NCBI RefSeq assembly: GCF_016863635.1
Contig: NZ_BOPG01000064.1
Location: forward strand, 105,201 to 169,200
Source of the DNA: Virgisporangium aurantiacum
GTDB lineage: Bacteria; Actinomycetota; Actinomycetes; Mycobacteriales; Micromonosporaceae
Reading direction: 5' to 3'
DNA: 64,000 bases
The translations under genes and the position numbers were made by a program. This document shows positions 15,704 to 24,220 of the stretch, piece by piece. Positions within the stretch are counted from its first letter, which is position 1. Each line of letters starts with the position of its first letter. The notes under the pieces are model-generated. The model ran no database searches and was not told the DNA's origin. It saw nothing but the letters and a program-made list of their open reading frames with translations.

Positions 15704-16453
15704 TCAGAAGTCTCTTTCCTCGTCGAACCAGGCGAGGGCGCGGTCCGTGTCGATCGCGTGGCGGGCTGCGAGGAGCGCGACGGCTTCAGCCGCGTCTTCG
15801 CGTTCGATCGTGTCGATGCCGGGCAGCGTGTTGATCACCTGGACGAATCGACGGATGCCTGCCTCGGGCTCGGTGGCGGTCTCGGCTGCCCTGAACGCAG
15901 CGGTGGCCTTGCGGGCCGCCGCCGGTCGCCAGTCGTTGAACGGCAGGCCGTGGTGTTGGTCGAACCAGCCGGGTGAGGTCGGTGAACTGCAGCAGGCTGG
16001 CGCAGTCGAACGGCTGCCGCACCGGTGAGACCTTGACGGACACGCTGTGGACGGATCGGAGGGACGGCAGGTCGGGCAGGCGCAGCGGCTCCGCTCCGGT
16101 CGACGGATGCGTCCTGGGATAGAAGTGCAGGCCCGGGACGGCCCCTGGCCCCGACCATTCGGCGCGCAGCAGCGAGACGTCGCCGGAGCAGACGAACTCG
16201 ATCAGGCCGTGCGGCAACACGATCGACACGTCCGCCGTCAGCTCGACGGAGAGCCGGTCGATCCCGGCGTCGCCGGCGTCGACACTGATCGGCGCGGTGG
16301 GCGACCAGGAGAAGGACTCGATGGGGCGACGGCGGGACCAGTCCAGGAAACCCGTGTCGACTCCGCGGTGATCGAACCCTGCCCGGGGGACCTCCGGATC
16401 GTGTGGCTGCCGGGCCCGGTCAACGAAATGGGAAGTACCTCCACGGCCGCCAT
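15704..16453 (-). pseudogene. Frameshifted hypothetical gene
   Basis: Coding-quality sequence runs leftward from an ATG at 16453 to a stop at 15704 but changes frame. The first part (MAAVEVLPISLTGPGSHTI) is in one frame. The central part (SVELTADVSIVLPHGLIEFV and on to LLQFTDLTR) is in another, without a usable start of its own. The last about 85 codons (WFDQHHGLPFNDW through ALAWFDEERDF) are shifted again near 15970. Joined, they give a plausible soluble protein of about 245 aa of unknown family. Either a decayed gene or sequencing errors would explain it. Confidence 0.6.
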
Positions 16454-16504
16454 GGCGTCATGATTCCATGCTCCGGTGCGGACGCCGTGAGGGCGCGGAG
16501 CGGC

Positions 16505-17461
16505 CTACGGCAGATCGAGCCGCCCGAACTCCTGGACGCCGCCCAGGTAGAGGTGGTCGTCGTCGGCCACCGGAACCCCGTAGCTGTCGGCCGTCCCGCC
16601 GATCACCGTGCCGTCGTCGGTCCGGTACAGCGTGGTGCCCTCGCCGTGGCCGCACAGGACCGCCGGGCCGGCGATCGCGAGCCGGGTCGCCTCGGCCGGT
16701 AGCGGGTCCGTGCGCCACCGCTCGGCGCCGTCCCGGGTCGCCAGCGCGACGAGCGCGCCGCCGCGCACCGCGACCACCATGTTCCCGTCGGTGCCGGCCA
16801 GGTCGCTGTCGACCTCCGTGGACCACGAGCCGGTCAGCGATCGCAGCGTGCGCCCTCCCGCGTGGCGGGAGATCGCGAGTCCCGGAGCGAGCCACCACAC
16901 CGGATCGTCCAGCAGCGCCTCGGGTTCGCCGCCGTCGGGAGCGATCCGGTAGAGCCCGGGCGCGCGGTCGTCGGACGCGTTCGCCGCCAGCAGGCCGTCG
17001 TCGGTGGCGAGCAGCGACGTGGCGGGCCATTGCAGGTCGTGCGTGGCGCGCACGGCCCCGGACGCGAGGTCGAGGCGGTACAGCACCTGACGGCGAGCCG
17101 GTTCCCGGGCGAGCGCGTACACGTCGTCACCGTGAACGACGACGCCGTTCCGGGACACCTGCCCGCCGAGGTCGCTGCGCCACGCCCGCGTCCCGTCGAA
17201 CCGCACCGCGACGAGGGTGGACAACCGTTCCGGCCGGCGTCGGTACTCGGTGACGACGGCCGCACCGCCGGAGACGAACGCGACCCCGTCGCCCGCCCGC
17301 GGGTCCAGTGGCGCCTGCCAACGGATCGCGCCGTCGTCGCGGTCGAAGGCCACCACCGCTTCGCCGCAGCGCGCGATCACCTGCGGCCCGGCCGGAGCGG
17401 GTCGGTCCCACGCGACGCAGAACCACGGCAGCCGCGTGCGCCAGGAAAAGGGCAGCGTCAC
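16505..17461 (-). CDS. PQQ-like beta-propeller protein
   Basis: A 318-aa protein without a signal peptide, made of repeats of the PQQ/YVTN type: VVAFDRDDGAIRWQAPLD, LYRLDLASGAVRATHDL, LVALATRDGAERWRTDPL. The GTG start at 17461 overlaps the stop of the large DUF4157 gene by 4 bp (GTGA), so translation is coupled. No catalytic function can be read. Directly downstream of a toxin-like multidomain gene, it could be an immunity, inhibitor or assembly partner; this is inference from position only. Confidence 0.75.
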   Translation of the reverse strand: MTLPFSWRTRLPWFCVAWDRPAPAGPQVIARCGEAVVAFDRDDGAIRWQAPLDPRAGDGVAFVSGGAAVVTEYRRRPERLSTLVAVRFDGTRAWRSDLGGQVSRNGVVVHGDDVYALAREPARRQVLYRLDLASGAVRATHDLQWPATSLLATDDGLLAANASDDRAPGLYRIAPDGGEPEALLDDPVWWLAPGLAISRHAGGRTLRSLTGSWSTEVDSDLAGTDGNMVVAVRGGALVALATRDGAERWRTDPLPAEATRLAIAGPAVLCGHGEGTTLYRTDDGTVIGGTADSYGVPVADDDHLYLGGVQEFGRLDLP

Positions 17462-20400
17462 GGGACGAGAGTGTACGTGCCGTCGGGGTTGAGCCGGGCC
17501 AGCTGCACGCTTCCGTCGGCGCGCAGGACGGCGGCGCCCTCGGCGAAGATCAGGTCGCCGGAGCTGCGGATGGAGTTGGGGGCCAGCGTGCCGTCGCCGA
17601 GCTGGAGCTCGTCGATGAGGTCGTGCAGCCGGTCGTGCAGGTCCCGTTGCACCGCCACGAGCCGGCGGTGGTCGCCGCCGAGCTGCAACGGGATGATGTG
17701 GTGCAGATCGGTGGACGCGATCTCGTCGGCGCTGCCGGTGAAGTTGAGCCGGTAGTTGAACGCCCGCAGCTGGTCGGTTCCCCGCACCACCACGATCTTG
17801 TGCTCCACGACCGCGCGGGCCGCCTCGGTCGCCTTGCCGAGCGCGTCGGGGTCACCGGCACGGGTGTACGCCTCCACCAGGATCACCCGGAGCCGGTCGA
17901 ACAGGCCGGGCGGCGGCAGGTCGCCGATCGTCTTTCCCACCGTCGCCAGCCCCTGCAACGGCACCACCCGTTGACCGGCGTGCGCGGCCTTCACCGCGTC
18001 GAAGGCGGTCTGCGCGTGGGCGGGCCAGCCGGCGACCATCGCCGTCGCCTGCTCGCCACGGCTCAGCGCTCCCTCGGCGATCCGCCAGCCACCGCCGTCG
18101 GGCACGAGCGTGCGGGCCGGGGTGCTCTCGGTGCTGATGCGGCACAGCACGTACGGCGGGCTGCCGCCCGGGTTGCTGCGGTAGTAGTACTTGCTGGCGT
18201 CGGCGATGAGCGGGTGACCGTCGAGCGCGGGCATTCCGGCGGCGACGGCCTCGGCGGTGCGCTCCTCGGCCCGGGCGACGAAGTTGGCCCCCCGCTCGAT
18301 GATCATCTGATCGACGACCTCGGCGTGTCGCCGGTACTCGGCCTCCAAGAACTCGACGTCGCGGCGGAGCAGTTCCTCGCCGTCGCGCCCGATCGCCTGG
18401 CCGAGGGCGGCCCGGCGGATCTCCAGAATCTCGGGCAGCTTCTGCATTTCCAGCCAGGACTCGAAGGCCATCGACCCCGGCGGGAACGGCCGGGCCGGGT
18501 TCGGGCCACCGAGCGACAGCATCGCGTCCCAGAGCCGGCGGACCTGTCCGGTCAGGCCCTCGTACCGGCGCAGCAGGCGTACCACCTCGGCGTGCGCGAG
18601 GATCTCCAGCACGTTGGCGGTGGCACCGCACCGGATGCCGCCGAACACGATCTCGCCGCGCGGGCCGGGCGTGTAGTGCACCTGGATCTCGGTTCCCAAC
18701 GCGGGATCGATCTCGATGTCGGCACCGACCTGCCGGCCGACCGCGGCCCGCGTCGCCTCGGAGATGATCTCGTCGTCGGCGATGTCGCCGGCGGCGACCC
18801 GCAGCCGTGTCGCCAGCGCCCGATCGCCCCGGGACAGCGCGGAGATCCCGTCGCCCACCGCACCGCTGGCCTTGACCGCCCGCACCGCGCGCAGCACGTC
18901 GGCGGCATCGGCGACGACGCCGAGCCACGCGACGACCAGCCAGCCCCAGTGCCCGGCGAGATCGGGTGGAACGATCGACTGGGACGGGTCCAGCGCGGTG
19001 TTGCCGGCCGCCGACTCGACGAAGTACTTCTCGGTGGCCATCATCGCGTCGGCGGCGCCGATGCCGAGCGCGCCGGCCGCCAGCGCCACCCCCGCCGGCC
19101 CGCCCACGACCGCGGCGGCCAGGCCGAATCCGATGCTGAACACCGTCATCGCGATGCTGATGTTGCGGTCCTCGGCGACCTCGGCCTCGTGCTTCGCCAT
19201 CGCCCAGCCCCGCCGGTCGGGGTCGGTGATGCCGAGGCCGGCCAGGGTGGACTCCACGACCGGGCGCAGCGTCCACAGGTCGAGGTCGCCGTCGATGACG
19301 TTGTCGCGGGTCTCGTCGACGTCGGCCAGCACCTCGATCGCGTCGGCGTGCAGTTCCCGGTTCTGCTCCTCCGGGGACAGCCGGGCGAACTCGCGGGCGT
19401 CGACCCGGGCGAGCATCGGGTACCGGGCGAGCACCACCCGGCGGCGGTCGGCGAGGGCGTCGAAGCGCTCCTTGTTGGCCAGGAATTCGTCCATCTCGTC
19501 CGGCCACGGCAGCGACTTCGGGATCGCGTCCATCTCCTCGTCGATCCCGGCGAGGTACTCCACGGTGTGGCGCATCAGCGCGATCTCGTCGGCCGAGATC
19601 CCGGCGGCCCCCGGCGCGCGGCGCTCGATCTCCTGCTCCACGAGGACGCGGCTGCGCGCGAGCACGGACAACCCGTTGTCGCGCATCGCGGCGGCGAACG
19701 CCGTGAGGAAACGCTGCTCGCCGAGCGCGTTGAAGTCGCCGTGGACGTCGAGGTAGCCCTGGAACGGGTTGGCCCCACCGGGCATGAGCGCCTGGTCCGC
19801 CAGCCGGTTCTCGGCCTCGTCCTCGGTCGTGTACATCTCCCGCCGCAGCGCCACCCCGTCCTGCGTGACGACGACGCGCGCGTCGCTGGTGAACCGCACC
19901 GCGGTCCACGGCTTGCCGGCCACCCAGCGCACGTTGTCGTAGGTGAACGAGTAGACCCAGGAGTTGTCCTCCGCGTTGTACGCGACGTACCGGCCGTTCT
20001 CGAGGAACACGGCGCCGACCCCGCCGAAGGAACGGATCGCCGCGACGGCCGCCTCCTCCGTGGAGTAGTGGCCCATCTCCCGGCCGGGCAGCCCGGTGAT
20101 CCCGAGCGCCATGTTGAACAGACCGCCGACCATCGTCGTCGTCGACACTTCCGACGCGATCGTGCTGTCCCAGACGGCGACCTGCGTGTTCTCGTGCTGT
20201 GGCTGATGGGAGACGTCGTCGGGCGAGGTCAGCGGGTCGCGGTGCACCACCGGCGCGTTCGTCCGCGACCGGACCGGGGCCGCGGTCGGTCCGAGCCGCG
20301 CGAACGCGCCGGCTTCGACCTCCGCGCGATCGGACGGCGAGCTGACGGCCAGCGCCGCCGGATCCGCCCGGCCCACGCCACCCTGCTGCACCGTGTGCGC

Positions 20401-20754
20401 CGCCTCGTGCGCGACGACCTGCCGGCCGGCGGCCGTGTCCGGCTCGTACTGGCCGGCGCCGAAGTGGATGTCGGAATTGACGGTGAACGCCTTCGCTCCC
20501 AACGCCGAGGCCGCTCCGGCCGAGGCCTCCGAGCGGTGGACCCGGACCGGGGACAGGTCGGCACCGAGCGCGGCGGACAGGCCGGCGGCCAGGTCCGCCG
20601 GCAACGGCTCACCCTGGCCGCGCTGCGCCGATTCGAGCGCACCGGCCACCGCGCGGTTGCTGACCCCGGCACCCGGATGCGGTGACAGCGCCGGCCCGGC
20701 GGACGACGGCACGTGCTGCGGCGCGTTGTCCCGTTCGGCTGGAACCCGATCCAT
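17458..20754 (-). CDS. DUF4157 (eCIS-core) multidomain protein with C-terminal HNH-like motif
   Basis: A 1098-aa protein. Residues about 45-125 form a DUF4157 domain (LPADLAAGLSAALGADLSPV) with the zinc-peptidase motif HEAAH at 116-120. The middle is largely helical and contains hydrophobic stretches near 530-560. Near residue 1012, DLHHIIPLQLGGDHRRL resembles the HNH/WHH nuclease core. Known: DUF4157 marks proteins linked to extracellular contractile injection systems and other actinobacterial effectors. The second of two adjacent ATGs is chosen because ggagg lies 6 nt upstream of it. No injection-system structural genes are visible nearby. Confidence 0.78.
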   Translation of the reverse strand: MDRVPAERDNAPQHVPSSAGPALSPHPGAGVSNRAVAGALESAQRGQGEPLPADLAAGLSAALGADLSPVRVHRSEASAGAASALGAKAFTVNSDIHFGAGQYEPDTAAGRQVVAHEAAHTVQQGGVGRADPAALAVSSPSDRAEVEAGAFARLGPTAAPVRSRTNAPVVHRDPLTSPDDVSHQPQHENTQVAVWDSTIASEVSTTTMVGGLFNMALGITGLPGREMGHYSTEEAAVAAIRSFGGVGAVFLENGRYVAYNAEDNSWVYSFTYDNVRWVAGKPWTAVRFTSDARVVVTQDGVALRREMYTTEDEAENRLADQALMPGGANPFQGYLDVHGDFNALGEQRFLTAFAAAMRDNGLSVLARSRVLVEQEIERRAPGAAGISADEIALMRHTVEYLAGIDEEMDAIPKSLPWPDEMDEFLANKERFDALADRRRVVLARYPMLARVDAREFARLSPEEQNRELHADAIEVLADVDETRDNVIDGDLDLWTLRPVVESTLAGLGITDPDRRGWAMAKHEAEVAEDRNISIAMTVFSIGFGLAAAVVGGPAGVALAAGALGIGAADAMMATEKYFVESAAGNTALDPSQSIVPPDLAGHWGWLVVAWLGVVADAADVLRAVRAVKASGAVGDGISALSRGDRALATRLRVAAGDIADDEIISEATRAAVGRQVGADIEIDPALGTEIQVHYTPGPRGEIVFGGIRCGATANVLEILAHAEVVRLLRRYEGLTGQVRRLWDAMLSLGGPNPARPFPPGSMAFESWLEMQKLPEILEIRRAALGQAIGRDGEELLRRDVEFLEAEYRRHAEVVDQMIIERGANFVARAEERTAEAVAAGMPALDGHPLIADASKYYYRSNPGGSPPYVLCRISTESTPARTLVPDGGGWRIAEGALSRGEQATAMVAGWPAHAQTAFDAVKAAHAGQRVVPLQGLATVGKTIGDLPPPGLFDRLRVILVEAYTRAGDPDALGKATEAARAVVEHKIVVVRGTDQLRAFNYRLNFTGSADEIASTDLHHIIPLQLGGDHRRLVAVQRDLHDRLHDLIDELQLGDGTLAPNSIRSSGDLIFAEGAAVLRADGSVQLARLNPDGTYTLVP

Positions 20755-20838
20755 CATTCGCCTCCGCCGATGCGCGGTGCGGGTCAATGCCTGCGAACGT
20801 AGCATCTCCGGTCACGCGCGGTTGCCACCGTGAGACGG

Positions 20839-21645
20839 TCAGCGATCAATGAACGTGGTCAGCACGACGGCCCGGCCGTCGACGTTGACGACGTTCCCGG
20901 TGCCGAGCCGGGAAACGGGCGAATCCCAGTGCACGTGTCCGCACACGGTCAGGGTGGGCGCCCGGGGGTGCAGGGCGGCACTGATGGTGGGGTGGCCGGG
21001 CTGATCGTCGTCCTGGCCGGCGGGTCCTTCATGCAGCACCAGCACGTCGGGTCCGGTGGCCAACGCGGCGCCGAGCCGGGTCAACTGATCTGCTTCGGAC
21101 CGCCGGCCGAACCGGTGCGGGTCGCCGATGATGCCGCCGACGCCGGCGATGCGGGTGCCGCCCACGTCGACACAGGTGCCGTCGAGCAGCGTCGCGGCCG
21201 GGCCGAGTTCGGCCAACTCGCCGGTGGTGATGGCGTCATGATTGCCCGCCACCCCGACGGTCATCCGGCACCCGGCCGCGGCCATCGCCCACCACACCTC
21301 GGCGACCGCGCCGGACGCGCCACGCTCGTCGGCCCGCGCCGCGGAGTACAGGTCACCGGCGAGCACCACCAGCAGGCGGTGCGGCGGTGGGAGAAGTCCC
21401 TGCTCGGCCCACACCGGCAGGTAATCGGCGAGGGCGACCCCCAACAGCACCGACGGCCCACCCAACGGTGACGGTGCCATTCCCTGCAGATCCCCGGTGA
21501 CGAGCACCGCGTCGCAGCCGGCGGGCACCGACTCCACGGCCAGGCGCTCGACGACCAGTCGCACGGTCTCGGTCCCGCCACCCGACCGCGCCCGCCGGTA
21601 CGCAATCCCGGTGACCGGCTCGACCCCACGACCGACAACGCGCAC
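20839..21645 (-). CDS. Metallophosphoesterase-family protein
   Basis: A 268-aa calcineurin-like phosphoesterase. Seen: VLVTGDLQG (metal site), VGVAGNHDA (GNHD), VLHEGPAG and VCGHVHWDS (GHxH). The usual first motif DxH at the extreme N-terminus is not recognisable; the protein begins instead with RVVGRGVEPVTG. The GTG at 21645 gives the most compact start; a TTG further up is possible. The substrate is unknown. It is divergent from the beta-helix gene. Confidence 0.83.
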   Translation of the reverse strand: MRVVGRGVEPVTGIAYRRARSGGGTETVRLVVERLAVESVPAGCDAVLVTGDLQGMAPSPLGGPSVLLGVALADYLPVWAEQGLLPPPHRLLVVLAGDLYSAARADERGASGAVAEVWWAMAAAGCRMTVGVAGNHDAITTGELAELGPAATLLDGTCVDVGGTRIAGVGGIIGDPHRFGRRSEADQLTRLGAALATGPDVLVLHEGPAGQDDDQPGHPTISAALHPRAPTLTVCGHVHWDSPVSRLGTGNVVNVDGRAVVLTTFIDR

Positions 21646-21675
21646 GCCGTCACCGTAGCCGGGTCTGCTCTGGTA

Positions 21676-21703
21676 TTGACCGTCGTCTACCGAAGCCAAT
21701 ACT
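21676..21703 (+). promoter_or_regulatory. Possible divergent promoter region
   Basis: TTGACC at 21676-21681 and AATACT at 21698-21703 make a -35/-10 pair with a 16-bp spacer for the rightward beta-helix gene. The region is itself a short inverted repeat (GTATTG at 21673-21678, CAATAC at 21697-21702), so it reads similarly on the other strand toward the phosphoesterase. Confidence 0.35.
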
Positions 21704-21743
21704 GTCCATTCCGGCCTGGTGGCGGATCACGGGGGTGACCGGC

Positions 21744-23246
21744 ATGGATCGTCCGATACCTGCTGACGTGGCGCGGGGAAGTCTGAGCCGACGGGTGTTG
21801 CTCTACGGGGCGCCCGCGGCGGCCGGTGGGGCCTTGTTGGCGCACGGGTCGCCGGCGGCCGCGGCGGTCTCCGGGGCGGGGGCGTCGCCGCTGGACTACG
21901 GCGCGACGGGCGACGGCATCGCTGACGACACGGCGGCGGTGAACGCCTGCCTGGCGGCCAACCGGGCGGTCGACTTCGGTGGCCCGCAGTACACCTACCT
22001 CGTCACCGGAACGTTGCTGGTGGTCCAGTCGGCCGCGCAGGTGGTCACCGGATCCGGTGCGAGCGTCAAGGCCGGCGCGGGCGTGCCCATGATGCGGCTG
22101 AAGAACGCCGCGCACGTCGTGAGCGGGATCCGGTTCGCCGGCAACAACCTGGGCACCCGTGGCGTCATCGTCGAGCCGACCGCACCGGGCTCACGGGTGG
22201 AGGGCTGCACCTTCACCGCGGTGACGGGTACCGGCATCGACGTGCAGCCGGGGGCACACCGTACCCGGATCGCCGGATGCCTGTTCGAGCGCTGCGGCCG
22301 CGGCGCCGGGATCGCGTCACCGTTCAACACCACCATTTTCGTGGCGGGTGCCGACCACTGCAAGGTCGTCGACAACGAGCTGCGCGACTGCGACTGGGGC
22401 GTGTACTTCCGTGGCCCGGACGCCGCGACGGGCATCAACTTCTACGAATGCCGGGGCAACACCATCGTCTGTGCGAGCCCGGCGCCCGCCGCCTCGCAGG
22501 GCATCTCCAACGGCCACGGCCGCGGTGGGCGGATCGCGGACAACACCGTCATCGGCTTCGCCGACAACAGCATCGACTGCTTCGGCTGCCGGAACATGCT
22601 GATCGTCGGCAACAGCACGAGCGGCGGCAAGGACGCGGTCTTCGTCGGCGACGAGACGACCAACAGCATCGTCATCAGCGGCAACGTGTTCTCCGGCCCG
22701 CAGCGCGGTGTGCGGGTGCTGCGGGACAACACGACACCGGACGGCCGGGGGACACTCGTCACCGGCGTGGTCGTCAGCGGGAACACGGTCTCGAACCCGA
22801 CCGACGGCGGCATCCTGATCCAGGGCGGCGGCACGGGCGAGGTCACCGGCATCACGGTCGCCGACAACGATCTGCACGTCGGCGATGCCGGTCTGTACGG
22901 GGTGAAGATCGTCAAGGCCGACGTGTCGCGGATCAGCGGCAACCGGATCTTCCGGCCACGCAACGAGGCGATCCTGATCCGTGACGCCGACCTCGTCGAG
23001 GTGACCGGCAACATCCTGCGGGACGCGGGACGTGCCACGGCGAACGGCTACGACGCCATCAGCGTCAACACGTCCAACCGGATCCTGGTCCGTGACAACA
23101 CCGTCTACGGCACCGCTCGCTACGCCGTCGCGATCCCCACCGGGAACGGCATCACGGTCACCGGGACCCGCTGGCGCTCGCTCGGCACCGGCGGCCTGAA
23201 CGTCACCGCCCCCGGGGCGGTACAGTCCGACAACCTGGCCCTCTGA
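21744..23246 (+). CDS. Secreted right-handed parallel beta-helix protein (pectate-lyase-like)
   Basis: A 500-aa exported protein. The N-terminus carries a twin-arginine-type signal (SLSRRVLLYGAPAAAGGALL), followed by the pectate-lyase superfamily entry motif DYGATGDGIADDTAAVNACL. About fifteen beta-helix coils follow with the repeating pattern I-x-G-N-x-I/V. Such folds are found in polysaccharide lyases, epimerases and tailspike-like proteins; no catalytic residues can be assigned. The start is the ATG at 21744, with ggggtga 8 nt upstream. It is a single gene, divergent from the phosphoesterase. Confidence 0.85.
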   Translation: MDRPIPADVARGSLSRRVLLYGAPAAAGGALLAHGSPAAAAVSGAGASPLDYGATGDGIADDTAAVNACLAANRAVDFGGPQYTYLVTGTLLVVQSAAQVVTGSGASVKAGAGVPMMRLKNAAHVVSGIRFAGNNLGTRGVIVEPTAPGSRVEGCTFTAVTGTGIDVQPGAHRTRIAGCLFERCGRGAGIASPFNTTIFVAGADHCKVVDNELRDCDWGVYFRGPDAATGINFYECRGNTIVCASPAPAASQGISNGHGRGGRIADNTVIGFADNSIDCFGCRNMLIVGNSTSGGKDAVFVGDETTNSIVISGNVFSGPQRGVRVLRDNTTPDGRGTLVTGVVVSGNTVSNPTDGGILIQGGGTGEVTGITVADNDLHVGDAGLYGVKIVKADVSRISGNRIFRPRNEAILIRDADLVEVTGNILRDAGRATANGYDAISVNTSNRILVRDNTVYGTARYAVAIPTGNGITVTGTRWRSLGTGGLNVTAPGAVQSDNLAL

Positions 23247-23278
23247 GCCGCAGCCGTCGTGATCCTGGATCGGTACCG

Positions 23279-23779
23279 CTAATCCTGGTTGCTGAGGGAG
23301 CCGCCGAGCCAGCGGGTCAGCCCTTGCGCGTCCCGGTCCATGGACAGTCGGATCGCGTTGACCAGAGCGAGTTGGGCCTTGCCCGGCGCACGCATGATCC
23401 GGTCGAACTCCTCGCGGTCGATCGGCGCGGTACGCGGGTCACGGCCGTCGCCGGCCGCCCGGAGGAATTCCCCCACGGCCGCGGCGAACCGGTCGATCTC
23501 GTCGACCACCGGCGCGGGTGCAACGAGGCTGGCCGAGGTGAGAGCCGAACTCCAGCGGGCCCAGTCGTACGTCCAGCCGCTGCGGTCGGCGTGCGCCCGG
23601 CTCATGATCATCACAAACGTGGCGTACTCACGGAGCAGATCCTGGTACGCCGCCAACTGCCGATCGCGCAGCCAGTGCCGATCCTGGGCACGCCGGGTCA
23701 GCATCGCTCCGAGCATCACGCCGACACCAGCCGACACGGCACCACCAGCGGTCGTGAGAACCGTCTCCAGCACCGACAT
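23279..23779 (-). CDS. Hypothetical membrane-anchored protein
   Basis: A 166-aa protein with one N-terminal hydrophobic segment (TVLTTAGGAVSAGVGVMLGA) followed by a charged, helical cytoplasmic part rich in Arg and Asp. It resembles a common but uncharacterised actinobacterial class of short membrane-anchored helical proteins. The ATG at 23779 lacks a clear ribosome site; in-frame alternatives extend to 23824. It is convergent with the beta-helix gene. Confidence 0.65.
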   Translation of the reverse strand: MSVLETVLTTAGGAVSAGVGVMLGAMLTRRAQDRHWLRDRQLAAYQDLLREYATFVMIMSRAHADRSGWTYDWARWSSALTSASLVAPAPVVDEIDRFAAAVGEFLRAAGDGRDPRTAPIDREEFDRIMRAPGKAQLALVNAIRLSMDRDAQGLTRWLGGSLSNQD

Positions 23780-23960
23780 CAGGCGATTGTGACGGGTCGG
23801 GAACGCCGACGCTGTCCCCGTCAACGATCAACGGGCTCTCAGGGGCGAGTCAGGGACGTTCCCCGGGGGCGGGTCGGGGCGCGCGCCGGATGTGCCCCGG
23901 CCGTCGATTGAGGACGATTGATCGCACACGTCAGCCAGTCCTACCGGGGCGGTGAGCACA

Positions 23961-24206
23961 ATGACCGGGACCATCCAGGCCGAGGCCCTGTTCGCCAGTG
24001 ACCTTCAGCCGTCTGAACTGCCGACGGCGGTGCAGGTGGCCTGCGCCATCGACGTCAGCCTCCGCACCTGGGGTGGCCCGGAGGGCTGCGCCGCTGTCGT
24101 GGCCGCCGAGTACGGCGACCACCCCGAGACGGCGGCCCTGCGCATGCGCTGGGCCCTCAGCCTCGCCACCACGTGCCGGGCGACGGTCGGCTGCCGCGCC
24201 GGTTGA
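23961..24206 (+). CDS. Small conserved-type hypothetical protein
   Basis: An 81-aa soluble protein. It begins TGTIQAEALFASDLQPSELP and contains CAAVVAAEYGDHPETAALRM, the pattern of a small helical family widespread in actinomycetes with no known function. The ATG at 23961 is chosen; a GTG at 23952 is the alternative. It ends 14 bp before the S9 peptidase start and may be co-transcribed with it. Confidence 0.6.
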   Translation: MTGTIQAEALFASDLQPSELPTAVQVACAIDVSLRTWGGPEGCAAVVAAEYGDHPETAALRMRWALSLATTCRATVGCRAG

Positions 24207-24220
24207 TCGATACTGTGCCG

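Noticed and set aside
17308..20685. Long plus-strand frame opposite the DUF4157 gene
   Set aside because: Same shadow effect; no recognisable domain or ribosome site, while the minus-strand gene shows DUF4157 and HNH motifs.
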